From: Candidatus Zixiibacteriota bacterium
GTDB taxonomy: Bacteria; SM23-81; DAOVCL01
Direction: 5' to 3'
Length of the DNA: 41,640 nt
Assembly (NCBI GenBank): GCA_030670005.1
Contig: DAOVCL010000001.1
Location: 1-41,640 of the forward strand
Below the pieces are notes generated by a model. It had not been told where the DNA came from. It worked only from the letters and a program-made list of their open reading frames with translations, and did no database searches. Position numbers and translations under genes: made by a program. This document shows positions 17,501 through 24,484 of the stretch, one piece after another. How positions within the stretch are numbered: position 1 is the first letter of the stretch; each line of letters starts with the position of its first letter.

Positions 17501-18398
17501 ATACATTGTCAATATACAGGTCCCTCTCATCCAGCCACTCAAGGATCAGATGGGTCTCGTAGCGTCTATCTTCAAGGATAACCCAATCAGGTAAAGTCAA
17601 ATCTTCGTATGAGCCAGGGGACTGAAAATCATCTGCATAAATGGATTTAGTAACCACCTCTGTTTTAGCTACTCCGGTATCGGGTTCAAGGTAGAATAGT
17701 TGGGAATGTGGGCTATCCTCATCCGATTTACCAACCCACTCGCACCACATTTTGACCGTTGCCACCTCAGTATGCTGGGTGTTATCTCCCACCATCTTCA
17801 TCCTGAAGGTTACATAATAGGGCCTACGCCTGCCCTGATCATATCTGAGAAAAGTCCCATCCAACAGAGGGCCAGCAGTGTCCTGGGCGACCAGGGCTCG
17901 GTAGACATAATGTCCGGGCTGGGGATCCGGGTCCCAATATTGGCCTCCGGTCGCAGGAGGATAGTCAAAGCGACTACCTTCTTCTATACCTACATCATAC
18001 GTAGCCTCCTGCCCATCGGCGAAAAGCCAAACCGTTGCGGTATCTGGAGCGGGGGAATATGGGTCAGTCCAGGGGAAGTTATCATCGATTACCGGGGATA
18101 AGTTCTGATTGAATATCTTGACGCCAAATGAGTTGTTCAGGCTTATCTCATCTCCATAGGTGACATCCAGATTAATCCCACAGCTATCAATCTGCCCCCA
18201 GTAATTCTCAAAGTTTACATCACCAGGGTCTTCCCATTGGTACATATTCACGATTACATCTTGAAGCCAATAGGGGTCGGTAAAGATGACCTTGGGGAAC
18301 CCCTCCAAGGTTTGCCCCCAAACCCCTGAGGCCCAAAAACAAACCAGCCCCAATAGGACAAAGGACAGGCCTAACTTTTTGAAATTTAACCGTCCCAT
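14589..18398 (-). CDS. Large secreted multidomain protein: glycosidase-like region, beta-helix, TPR, sorting domain
   Basis: I start this at the ATG at 18398 (1269 aa): AAAGGAG lies about eight bases upstream and a signal peptide follows (KKLGLSFVLLGLVCFWASGVWG). Residues about 30-660 are unrecognised; stretches such as HWYKDEPRPTM and the aromatic-rich context suggest a TIM-barrel glycosidase-like fold, a guess only. About 665-950 is a right-handed parallel beta-helix (DHNLIQSCSYGVKV, HDNEFRNNMTGIYC). About 1015-1155 is TPR-like (YEEAIQAFEYVISHYPES; KEMFRKFVQTYPED). The last 85 residues are the sorting domain. Extracytoplasmic TPRs joined to a beta-helix are unusual. A terminator follows at 14531-14556. 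Confidence 0.8.
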   Translation of the reverse strand: MGRLNFKKLGLSFVLLGLVCFWASGVWGQTLEGFPKVIFTDPYWLQDVIVNMYQWEDPGDVNFENYWGQIDSCGINLDVTYGDEISLNNSFGVKIFNQNLSPVIDDNFPWTDPYSPAPDTATVWLFADGQEATYDVGIEEGSRFDYPPATGGQYWDPDPQPGHYVYRALVAQDTAGPLLDGTFLRYDQGRRRPYYVTFRMKMVGDNTQHTEVATVKMWCEWVGKSDEDSPHSQLFYLEPDTGVAKTEVVTKSIYADDFQSPGSYEDLTLPDWVILEDRRYETHLILEWLDERDLYIDNVFIRDVYYYYAFEYNGGGYYDQTIKDSLLAIHNINPALNFHWYKDEPRPTMLRSYTYVDSLAREAGTVPLNGAFYFVDDFNYFIQTLEPDELLFDRYTIYPNTDSASVGIHSIQKSWDKLIWGMRPAILAANGDPDNPNDDIPFWMFIQTFEYWYYGVKQYRNPTPNELKAEIYLSLCYGTKGIVYVVYPTIDYRKYIGNAGGRFGGLVDLVDAEGNPTSDPTIGHFVPNYKWYVVRDMNAILDSLNPVIQGLTWVDAGPWDEVSTLSGSYITSITSEQFPDTSVYVEVGLFHDDLYDYFMLVNRRCLSTETQTVTATLQLSQGECYTIKEMYSGDETVLFNQSGTVNFTTTLGPGQGKLFRLRQGAYLTTHHTWSGTDTIHCDITIASSGALTIQPGTTLKFASGTKLTVEGLLAAEGTASDSITFTSSASNPQMNDWYGIEFPGQASDHSRIRYARILYANTGIYCDHSSPDIDHNLIQSCSYGVKVNATGSIIHDNEFRNNMTGIYCMNSYSPWGSKPQIDCNVFDSSSSPGLLLYASSPFISQSLFKNNGHGVVCWGQSSPNFGYCQMDSNSVEGLLCSHNSSPILYAYPVPPKYPLPGYNHIIGNWKGVECKNSSYPNLGNYNFPGNNSIYDNSIYEIANANRLLRPVYAMYNWWNDPEGPDPSKFYREVIWWPWLEEPPGGGKLLAGEGGGGSPPDSSSNPADYYNRLGGWYRSQRLYEEAIQAFEYVISHYPESQHAQYALHFIILCWRDWGKEPQIVPYLENVAREYPDTDLRRYALEQSVPYLQRAGEYQKALGRCIYLRGNFQDEEMEKSLLFQMGVILRYGLKDDAGAKEMFRKFVQTYPEDILTPIAQLELGDLPSPPPPKQINQQGTAGLPDKFSLFQNYPNPFNPITEIKYALPEDCWVNLEIYNILGQRVVTLVNGKQVAGYKVAKWDASPLVSGIYFYRLQAGNFTQTKKMILLK

Positions 18399-18511
18399 TT
18401 TCACTTTCTCCTTTCTTTTAGCATTCAGCATTCAGCCGTCAGCTATCGGCTCTCGGTATTCGGTTTTCGGGATTCGCTTTGCCGATCTACGGGCCGCGAG
18501 CTACGGCTTTT

Positions 18512-20188
18512 TCACCTGATCAGCAAGAGTTTTCTGGTTTTCTGAGCCACACCTCCTTTCTGGGTTTGCACCCTCAATTGACAGAAGTAAACTCCACTCC
18601 CCACTTCTCTCCCCTCCTCATCCTTTCCATCCCAGGTTACCTCATATCTCCCTCCTTTTTGTAGTTTATCGACCAAAGTTTTTACCTCTTGCCCTAATAA
18701 GTTGTAGATCCTCAAAGTGACGGCGGACGGCCGACCGCGGACGGCGGACAGGGTGTAGCGGATCAGGGTGGTGGCATTGAAGGGATTGGGAAAGTTCTGC
18801 CGCAAACTCACCTCCCTGGGCAGCTCTAATCCTCCTTTCTCCTCCTGCACATAATTAAGCGTTGTATCTCCAGAGAAGACCATCACCCTCCCCTCACTGT
18901 TTTCATATGGCGGAGTATATAGCCCCGGTGCCCCAAAGAGGATGTCATCTATCCCATTCCCATTCACATCCCCTGCCCTGCCCACAGATTTGCCGCAACC
19001 CTCATAAGAACCAGAGAAACCGTTGAACCCTACATCGAGCTTCCCATCCATAATCCTGCCACCCAAGTAGACAAGTACAGCACCCAGGTCCCCAAACCCA
19101 CTGGGATTGCCTGCTAACACATCAGCATAGCCATCTCTGTTGATATCACCAGCTTGGGGAAAGGGCCCCTGCGGTCCCCACCAAACATTGCCATCTTCTA
19201 AGATCACATCGGGAATGGTATCCACCTCCTGCCCACCATAAAAGATATAGGCTCTGTATATATAGCCTAACGAATCCCAATAACCACCTCCACAAATTAT
19301 GTCTGCATATTCATCTCCATTCACATCACCAATGACGGATACTTCGGAGCTAATACGGTATGATAGATGCTCTTCATCAAGCACAAAGTCTGGGATAGTG
19401 TCCATCTCCTGACCCCCGAAATAAAGACGAAAATAATCCGGGGAAGGGGTACCTTTCATCCCTCCTATAACCACATCATCATAGCCATCACCATTAATAT
19501 CACCACCTCCGGAGACACTAATACCTAAGCCAGAGCGAGCTGAATCCCCCACCACAGTCCAATCAGGGATGCTATCCATATCCGGGCCACCCAAAAAGAT
19601 ATAGACCTTGCCCTGCATGGTTTCATTGGGATAATTTACCGCTGACACGATAACATCATCATATCCATCACTGTTTACATCTCCTGCGGTTGAAAGAGAA
19701 CAACCAAAACCATCAAGAAAGTTCTCACCAACCAGAATCACATTCGGAATGGTATCCAATAAGGGTCCACCAAAATAGATGTATATTACACCTGGCTCCT
19801 CGGCATAGTATCTGCTCACGTAGATCATGAAATCACCAGCTTCGTCACCATTAACATCTCCAGCATAACTCAATCGAGATGTAAGTATCTCATCATTGCC
19901 TCTACTCCTAAGAACCATATCCGGTATTGAATCCATCGGTGAGCCACCATAGTAGAGGTAGACTTTCTGGTCGCCACTTGCTCCAGCTATGATATCATCA
20001 TATCCATCCCCATTCTGATCACCTATCCCAGCAACGCCATACCCGAGTCTGCTTCCAGCACTATCCCCCACCGCCTCAAGTAATTTCACTCCGCTATACT
20101 TTCCATGCTTCAGAAACTGTCCACGAGTAGATACCGAAATAGTCAGGAATGTGACGGCGAAGACTGGGATTATGTATTTAGGTTTCAT
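18512..20188 (-). CDS. Secreted FG-GAP (integrin-alpha-like) repeat protein with sorting domain
   Basis: This is a 558-aa secreted beta-propeller-type protein, probably an adhesin or surface scaffold. The ATG at 20188 follows GGAGGGAGATTAA and starts a signal peptide (YIIPVFAVTFLTISVSTRG). About seven FG-GAP repeats follow, each with a calcium-binding-type GDxNxDGYxD loop (GDQNGDGYDDII, GDVNSDGYDDVI, GGDINGDGYDDVV, GDINRDGYADVL, GDVNGNGIDDIL). The C-terminal sorting domain contains the in-frame GC-rich repeat at about 18717-18757, read as LSAVRGRPSAVT. The ligand is unknown. Confidence 0.88.
   Translation of the reverse strand: MKPKYIIPVFAVTFLTISVSTRGQFLKHGKYSGVKLLEAVGDSAGSRLGYGVAGIGDQNGDGYDDIIAGASGDQKVYLYYGGSPMDSIPDMVLRSRGNDEILTSRLSYAGDVNGDEAGDFMIYVSRYYAEEPGVIYIYFGGPLLDTIPNVILVGENFLDGFGCSLSTAGDVNSDGYDDVIVSAVNYPNETMQGKVYIFLGGPDMDSIPDWTVVGDSARSGLGISVSGGGDINGDGYDDVVIGGMKGTPSPDYFRLYFGGQEMDTIPDFVLDEEHLSYRISSEVSVIGDVNGDEYADIICGGGYWDSLGYIYRAYIFYGGQEVDTIPDVILEDGNVWWGPQGPFPQAGDINRDGYADVLAGNPSGFGDLGAVLVYLGGRIMDGKLDVGFNGFSGSYEGCGKSVGRAGDVNGNGIDDILFGAPGLYTPPYENSEGRVMVFSGDTTLNYVQEEKGGLELPREVSLRQNFPNPFNATTLIRYTLSAVRGRPSAVTLRIYNLLGQEVKTLVDKLQKGGRYEVTWDGKDEEGREVGSGVYFCQLRVQTQKGGVAQKTRKLLLIR
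18717..18757. repeat. In-frame GC-rich repeat inside a sorting domain, copy 1
   Basis: This stretch carries GACCGCGGACGG at 18733-18744, flanked by further CGGACGG/GGCCG words. It encodes SAVRGRPSAV between two strands of the sorting domain. Four paralogous domains in the window have a short unrelated loop here, for example SLPKDCWVKF. Copies 2 and 3 are at about 39365-39402 and 41298-41334. Confidence 0.65.
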
Positions 20189-20805
20189 TTAATCTCCCTC
20201 CTAAGAGGTGGTTGACCCTCTATCGCAAAGGTAACGCCCTCCTTGTGCTTATTATCTTTAGCCTATCACCATCCACAGCCCCGCTGTAGCCTGAGAGGTG
20301 GCTCATGGTCAAATATTGCATCAGCTTTAGATTGAGCATATCTCGTGGGTGTGGTTTTTTGGTGGCGTTACCTGTAGGTAACTGAAAGGCATAAGTGAAA
20401 TGTGATCCGAACCAGCCTCTTTGATAGAGGATTAGCTACAGAGGGATGACGAGTAGCCAGTAGTAAGTGGCTTTAACCGCTGCATCCAGGTTAAGCAAAC
20501 GTAACTCTGGCGAAGATAAGAGAGGGAAATGCAGGAGTACTTGTATTGGTAATCAAATGCAACTCAGGAAGCGCTTAGTCAAACCATTTTAGCTTCTGTT
20601 TCCACCAAACAAGAAAACCAATTGGCAATCCTCTGTCAAGGGAATTTTTATCCGTTTTGCAGAATAGAGATACCGGACTCTGAATCCCTGGGGCTTCCGT
20701 AGGAAACCCTGCCAAGCTTTGCTCGGTCGTATAAAGCTTCACTTCGTTGATCCAATAAGATCACCGTCTGCTGGCAATTAGATTCTTGTCTGCACAAAAG
20801 ACAGG

Positions 20806-20840
20806 AGCCATCCGATTTCACGGATGGCTTTTTGTTTTTG
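20806..20840 (+). terminator. Strong intrinsic terminator
   Basis: AGCCATCCG, a six-base loop and CGGATGGCT make a perfect nine-pair stem followed by TTTTTGTTTTT on the plus strand. No plus-strand ORF lies upstream of it, which is the main argument that a non-coding transcript ends here. Confidence 0.8.
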
Positions 20841-20842
20841 GG

Positions 20843-20851
20843 TTATCCACA
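20843..20851 (+). promoter_or_regulatory. Consensus DnaA box
   Basis: TTATCCACA matches the consensus DnaA-binding nonamer exactly. It sits within GGGTT-ATCCAC-AACCC, directly after the terminator and about 140 bp before the plus-strand operon. A single box does not make an origin. Confidence 0.4.
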
Positions 20852-20993
20852 ACCCAGATCACTTAGCTAAGAGCCAAAACGGATTTTGCCTTCCCAATTT
20901 TGTCTCCAGGGACAATTTCTTCCGTCTATTTTATCCTTTCTTCTCCTGTTACGATTGAAGTATGAATCTGAAACAGAAAGGGGGTGATAGAGA

Positions 20994-21323
20994 ATGAAAA
21001 ATCACTCCCAAAGAATCAAGCAGAAGACAATTAAACAGAAACAGATACTAAACAGGCTTTGGAAATATCGCAAGGAGCGAGGGCTAACACAGAGAGATGT
21101 AGCTTACATACTGGGGACAAAGAATTCTTCTCAGATCTCCCACTGGGAGAGAGGAGACAAGATCCCCGGGACCAGGAATATCTTGAAACTCTCTGCTCTG
21201 TATCAGCGGTTATCCAATGATCTTCTATGGGGATTCTATGAGAAGCTAAGGGAAGAAGTAATAGCCAGGAAGAAGAAATTAAAAAATCTAAAGATCAGAC
21301 ATGCTCAAACCCAAAGAAGTTGA
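20994..21323 (+). CDS. XRE-family helix-turn-helix regulator
   Basis: This is a 109-aa DNA-binding protein. After a basic N-terminus, residues about 23-80 form a Cro/C1-type helix-turn-helix (LWKYRKERGLTQRDVAYILG, then SQISHWERGDKIPGTRNILKLS). A lysine-rich tail follows. AAAGGGGGTGAT precedes the ATG at good spacing. It heads the only plus-strand operon of the window and probably controls it. The upstream words TTTTGTC and GGACAAT around 20900-20922 form an imperfect dyad that could be its operator. This is a typical first gene of an integrated element, but the target is unknown. Confidence 0.85.
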   Translation: MKNHSQRIKQKTIKQKQILNRLWKYRKERGLTQRDVAYILGTKNSSQISHWERGDKIPGTRNILKLSALYQRLSNDLLWGFYEKLREEVIARKKKLKNLKIRHAQTQRS

Positions 21324-21352
21324 GCAGGGCTTAGAAAAATAAGTCTAATATT

Positions 21353-22045
21353 ATGCAAATCCAAATCAGGGATTTAAGAAATGGAGATTGGTATTGGATA
21401 CATAAGCAAATAATCCAGGAGCATGCTCCTAAAATAAAAGCAGTGGGAGTTTTGGTTTACAGCTTTCTTGCTTGCCTTGTGGATAAAAGCCAGGCCTGTT
21501 TTCCCTCTCAAAAATACATGGCCGAGAAGCTTGGCTACTCACGGGCCACCATATCCGAAACCATCAGAGTCCTGGAAAGTTCTGGACTGATTAAGATAGA
21601 GAGACGAAGCAGGTATCATCTGGTCTACTCTCTGCTCAAGGTGAGATGTCAAAGGGAGTTTACACCTGAAACCAGATGTAAAGCAGAGGAAACTCAGATG
21701 TCAAATAGGGGAAACTCAGATGTAAACTATGGTGACACTAACGATAATACGTTAACAAGAATATATAATACCGATAATAACGATAGAATAAAAACAGGAA
21801 CGGTCTTAAAAAAATTCAGACCTAAAAGCAAAGAAGAACTGTTAGCCTGGGATATTGCTCAATCTTTAGATGATGAAAAAAACCTGGGCCTCTACATCTC
21901 CTACTGTCGCAAGTATCCTGGGGATATAATCTGGAGGGCATTTGGAGAGACGAAAGAAATTTCAACAGAGAAAATCAAGAAGTCCAGAGGGGCCCTGTTT
22001 ACCTATCTGGTTAAAAAGTATTCAAATAATAAGAAAAAGTTATGA
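21353..22045 (+). CDS. Winged-helix replication/regulatory protein, paralog 1
   Basis: This 230-aa protein has an N-terminal winged helix of the HTH_36/replication-O type at residues about 28-95 (PSQKYMAEKLGYSRATISETIRVLE, then SGLIKIERRS). A low-complexity polar linker follows (about 105-150). The C-terminal domain of about 70 residues ends in KIKKSRGALFTYLVKKYSNN and is shared with the next gene product. Such proteins are common in plasmids, phages and integrative elements, where some start replication; the role here is inferred from context. There is no clear Shine-Dalgarno sequence before its ATG. Its stop overlaps the next start (ATGA at 22042-22045). Confidence 0.7.
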   Translation: MQIQIRDLRNGDWYWIHKQIIQEHAPKIKAVGVLVYSFLACLVDKSQACFPSQKYMAEKLGYSRATISETIRVLESSGLIKIERRSRYHLVYSLLKVRCQREFTPETRCKAEETQMSNRGNSDVNYGDTNDNTLTRIYNTDNNDRIKTGTVLKKFRPKSKEELLAWDIAQSLDDEKNLGLYISYCRKYPGDIIWRAFGETKEISTEKIKKSRGALFTYLVKKYSNNKKKL

Positions 22046-22599
22046 TCAAAGAACCCCCTAAAATCTTACTCTTAAGAAGCAGGCTCATCGGAAATGATGG
22101 GAGAAGCTATCAGAGGATGAGACAGACCATTTGGCTCTATCTCTATTTGGTGCTGCAGCTCAACCCTAAGACGGGAAGATTGGCCACCAAGGTATCAACC
22201 ATAAGCCAGGATATGGGAATAAAACAAGAAACTATTAGAAGCTGGCTTGGCCATCTGAGGAGAAAGGGCTATGTGTCAGTGAAGAGGGATGGGGATTACT
22301 GGCTGATAACCGTAACCGGCTTGAAGCCAATCCCGGAAAGCTATCAGGCCAAAGCCTTGAAACCGGATGAGGTAGTCAATGTCGAAAAGCAGAGACTGGC
22401 CCAGAGGATAGCAAAGGAGTTTGAGGATGAGGGCAACCTGGGATATTATGAGGACCTCTGTGAGAGATACCCAGAACATTTAATTAACCGCGCCTTTTCT
22501 GAGGTGAAGAAAGTGCCTCAAGTAAAGATCAAAAAGTCGAGGGGCGCGCTATTTACATATCTTGTGAAAAAATATGCCAACAAAAAAGAAGAAAAATAA
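22042..22599 (+). CDS. Winged-helix replication/regulatory protein, paralog 2
   Basis: This 185-aa protein also has an N-terminal winged helix (KVSTISQDMGIKQETIRSWL, then RRKGYVSVKRDGDYWLITVTG), but it is clearly different from its neighbour's. Its C-terminal domain (about 116-185; EGNLGYYEDLCERYPEHLI, KIKKSRGALFTYLVKKYA) matches that of the preceding protein over some 70 residues. Translation is coupled on both sides: its start overlaps the previous stop by four bases and its end overlaps the RuvC-like gene by 26 bases. The pair probably arose by duplication with exchange of the DNA-binding domain, or each binds a different site. Confidence 0.7.
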   Translation: MIKEPPKILLLRSRLIGNDGRSYQRMRQTIWLYLYLVLQLNPKTGRLATKVSTISQDMGIKQETIRSWLGHLRRKGYVSVKRDGDYWLITVTGLKPIPESYQAKALKPDEVVNVEKQRLAQRIAKEFEDEGNLGYYEDLCERYPEHLINRAFSEVKKVPQVKIKKSRGALFTYLVKKYANKKEEK

Positions 22600-23080
22600 T
22601 AAAAGGATTCTGTGCATTGACCCTGGCACCAGGGAGATGGGCATAGCCATCTTAGAAGATACAGAGCTCATCTATTATGGGGTGAAGACGCTGAAGAAGA
22701 AGAGGCCGACTTCGGTTCTCTTGCGGGAGACAAGGAGGATCATCTCCAGGCTGATTGATGACTATGGCCTCAAGACCCTGGTCATTGAGAAGACCTTCTT
22801 CAATCGCAACAAGAATGTCTCCAACCTCATTGTCATGGCTGAGGAGATAAAGGCCTTGGCTAAAAAGAGAAAACTGAAAGTGGTTGAATATGCCCCCAAG
22901 ACAGTGCGTAAATCCGTCTGTCAGGACGGTAAGGCCACGAAGAGGGAAGTGGCCAAAGTAATCTCTTCCCGGTATCCAGAGCTAAACATATATCTGACCC
23001 AGGATCGCAAGTGGAAGGTGAAGTATTGGCAGAATTGCTTTGATGCAATAGCCTTGGGTCTCTGTTATCTATCTGAATAG
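22574..23080 (+). CDS. RuvC-like Holliday-junction resolvase
   Basis: This 168-aa protein has the RuvC/RNase H fold signature. The first acidic residue is D16 in CIDPGTREMGIAIL, the second is E72 in LVIEKTFFNRN, and the third is D157 in NCFDAIALGL. The usual fourth acidic position is N154, as in some divergent RuvC-like proteins. Length is normal for RuvC. It differs from housekeeping RuvC and has no ruvA/ruvB beside it, so it probably resolves branched intermediates of the element it sits in. The same reading frame stays open for about 77 codons after its TAG stop (to about 23309). Confidence 0.82.
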   Translation: MPTKKKKNNKRILCIDPGTREMGIAILEDTELIYYGVKTLKKKRPTSVLLRETRRIISRLIDDYGLKTLVIEKTFFNRNKNVSNLIVMAEEIKALAKKRKLKVVEYAPKTVRKSVCQDGKATKREVAKVISSRYPELNIYLTQDRKWKVKYWQNCFDAIALGLCYLSE

Positions 23081-23372
23081 CTTTCTCCCTCTTCCCCCTG
23101 GTCTCATGGTAGGCCAGGTTATGCTCTTCTTGCCAAGGGTGTAAGGTGCGGTCTGGCCAGAGGCAAGATCAGGTGGGGCTGCACCTGGGAAGAGGGATTG
23201 GTTATTGGACGATATGAGGCCATTGTGGGGTATAAAAAGTGCCCTTCGAAGTCCTATAAAGGACAAGCTAAGGTTAAAGTTGGTATGGTTATTTGGGAGA
23301 GAAGTTAAAAGCTGGCAGGGTTAATTGCCGGTATAAGTCTTAATGGTCTCAAGGAGCTCGTTTCTCTTGTCG
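23081..23372. other. Convergent intergenic region with an open in-frame extension of the RuvC-like gene
   Basis: After the TAG at 23078-23080 the same plus-strand frame is open to a TAA at about 23309. It would encode about 76 residues, including RCGLARGKIRWGCTWEEGL and GQAKVKVGMVIWERS, but has no ATG near its beginning. I see no terminator hairpin with a T-tract between the convergent genes. Confidence 0.35.
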
Positions 23373-23903
23373 CTAAACTTCGACTCTTCTTATTGGTATT
23401 CCACCTTTTGAATAGATGGCTTTAACCTCATTGAGATGACCGGTTTGAGTTGATATGATGATGCGGGCTTCAGCATGCGGGGCCAACCGAGGAATACCGA
23501 ATTTCATCACGCTGTCAGGTGATACACGAGCCTGCCTCAATTTGGGGCGCCACATACTGCTGTCCTCGCGAATTGTCCTAGGAGCGGCGAGGATATTGAC
23601 TTCTTGGTCTGACAGAATTTGATATGCCCAAATAGGTGAGTTGCTGACGATACTGAGTTCTATATTTTGGGTCTCCTTTCGTCCTTGATTATTCAAAATG
23701 AGACCTGATTCATGGCGAGAGAGTTTCTTATTGTCTTTTTCAAGTGGGAACATTTGATTTGGCCCGTAAAGAATAACTCTTGGTTTTTCTCTGGCATAAT
23801 AGTTGTAACACGGTCCATACCAAAAAGGAATGGAAATAAATGCTATGATTATAGCTATTGCCTGCCATTTAAGAGTTTTCTTTCTTGTCTTTGATCTTGG
23901 CAT
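23373..23903 (-). CDS. Membrane-anchored protein of unknown function
   Basis: This 176-aa protein is unrecognised. A basic N-terminus (PRSKTRKKTLKWQ) is followed by one hydrophobic segment, about residues 14-31 (AIAIIIAFISIPFWYGP). The remaining 140 residues should lie outside the cytoplasmic membrane; they look like one beta-rich domain (ESGLILNNQGRKETQNIELSIV, HAEARIIISTQTGH). No Shine-Dalgarno sequence is close to the ATG. It lies downstream of the split UDG-like gene, with about 150 bp between them that holds no gene I can support. Confidence 0.55.
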   Translation of the reverse strand: MPRSKTRKKTLKWQAIAIIIAFISIPFWYGPCYNYYAREKPRVILYGPNQMFPLEKDNKKLSRHESGLILNNQGRKETQNIELSIVSNSPIWAYQILSDQEVNILAAPRTIREDSSMWRPKLRQARVSPDSVMKFGIPRLAPHAEARIIISTQTGHLNEVKAIYSKGGIPIRRVEV

Positions 23904-24055
23904 AGAGAAGAGTCAGGATTTTCTTACTTCCTTTTTGGGTTTCTGAATAAGTTAATGATCTGCTCCTTGGTTGGGATTTGGGACAGTTTGTACAGATCGG
24001 GTAAGTTGCAGTAATCTTGGAAATAGCAGGTAAAGGTAATTCCGAGCAAGCGGGC

Positions 24056-24484
24056 TTAGCTTTGTAAGCACTTCGCCAGGAATTCCTCAATTTCCTCTCG
24101 GAATTTCCAACCCTTTCTCTTTGTATCAAAAAGAAGGGAGGCCATTGGATTGGCTCCACTAAGATGAGGGAGTATTAACAAATTGCAGCTAGGGCTCTCT
24201 CTTTCTCCTATAGGAAAATGAACCTTGATTGGTTCTGAATCTGCCCCTGACAGAGCTCTTTTTAACTCTTTCCAGAAGAAATCTCTCCAATCGAGTGACA
24301 CATTAGCTTTCTTCAAAATCCAGATACTACCATGGTTACCTACGCATATAATTGTCTTAGGCAAAGTTCGTTTTATCTCTTCAGGTAACCAATGATCAGC
24401 ACACGCACGTAAGTTGATCCCTTTGTGTTTTTCTTGACGGATATTTCCAAAACACTTTATGTAGTGGGTCCAGTATAGTTTCAA
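24056..24484 (-). CDS. UDG-superfamily protein, C-terminal part (frameshifted from the preceding frame)
   Basis: These 142 residues look like the second half of a uracil-DNA-glycosylase-superfamily protein: YWTHYIKCFG resembles the YITNVVKCRP segment of family 4, ACADHWLPEEIKRTLPKTIICVGNHG matches the C...WL..EI...PK.I...G core, and ILPHLSGANP occupies the place of the HPS/HPA motif. The only available start is TTG at 24484, which overlaps the upstream stop as TTGA. It is most likely one gene with 24481-24762 broken by a one-base shift, though TTG-initiated coupled translation is possible. Only one cluster-type cysteine pattern is partly kept, so glycosylase activity is uncertain. Confidence 0.65.
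   Translation of the reverse strand: MKLYWTHYIKCFGNIRQEKHKGINLRACADHWLPEEIKRTLPKTIICVGNHGSIWILKKANVSLDWRDFFWKELKRALSGADSEPIKVHFPIGERESPSCNLLILPHLSGANPMASLLFDTKRKGWKFREEIEEFLAKCLQS

Larger units (their letters stand above)
20189..20993 (+). ncRNA. Candidate large structured RNA region ending in an intrinsic terminator
   Basis: These 805 bp hold no credible gene but much helical potential on the plus strand. A 14-pair closing helix joins 20352-20365 (TGGTTTTTTGGTGG) to 20602-20620, with one five-base bulge. Inside lie TTACC-TGTA-GGTAA (20368-20381), CCTCT-TTGAT-AGAGG (20416-20430), AGCCA...TGGCT (20455-20472) and CCAGGTTA...TAACTCTGG (20486-20510). Downstream are TTCC-GTA-GGAA (20695-20705), AAGCTTT...AAAGCTT (20714-20739) and CTTGTCT...AGACAGG (20785-20805), then a strong terminator. 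I could not match it to RNase P, tmRNA, 6S or SRP RNA. The 5' end is undefined; about 20340 is a guess. It may instead be leader or origin DNA. Confidence 0.45.

Noticed and set aside
17025..17594. A 189-codon plus-strand frame
   Set aside because: It is antisense to the large secreted-protein gene and shows no recognisable protein features.
20230..20372. RNase P-like word GGTAACGCC and its complement GGCGTTACC
   Set aside because: No GAGGAAAGTCC or other universal RNase P core follows; a nine-base inverted repeat over 130 bp is not improbable in 800 bp.
20340..23080. An IscB/TnpB-like RNA-guided nuclease: structured RNA followed by a RuvC-like gene
   Set aside because: The RuvC-like protein is only 168 aa and looks like a normal resolvase; there is no HNH insertion, bridge helix or zinc ribbon, and three other genes lie between the RNA candidate and it.
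23069..23266. A 65-codon minus-strand frame after the RuvC-like gene
   Set aside because: Its composition is not protein-like, it has no ribosome-binding site and it overlaps the RuvC stop.
23869..24159. A 96-codon minus-strand frame
   Set aside because: Its first third is the out-of-frame shadow of the UDG-like gene, and the rest is polar low-information sequence without a start signal.
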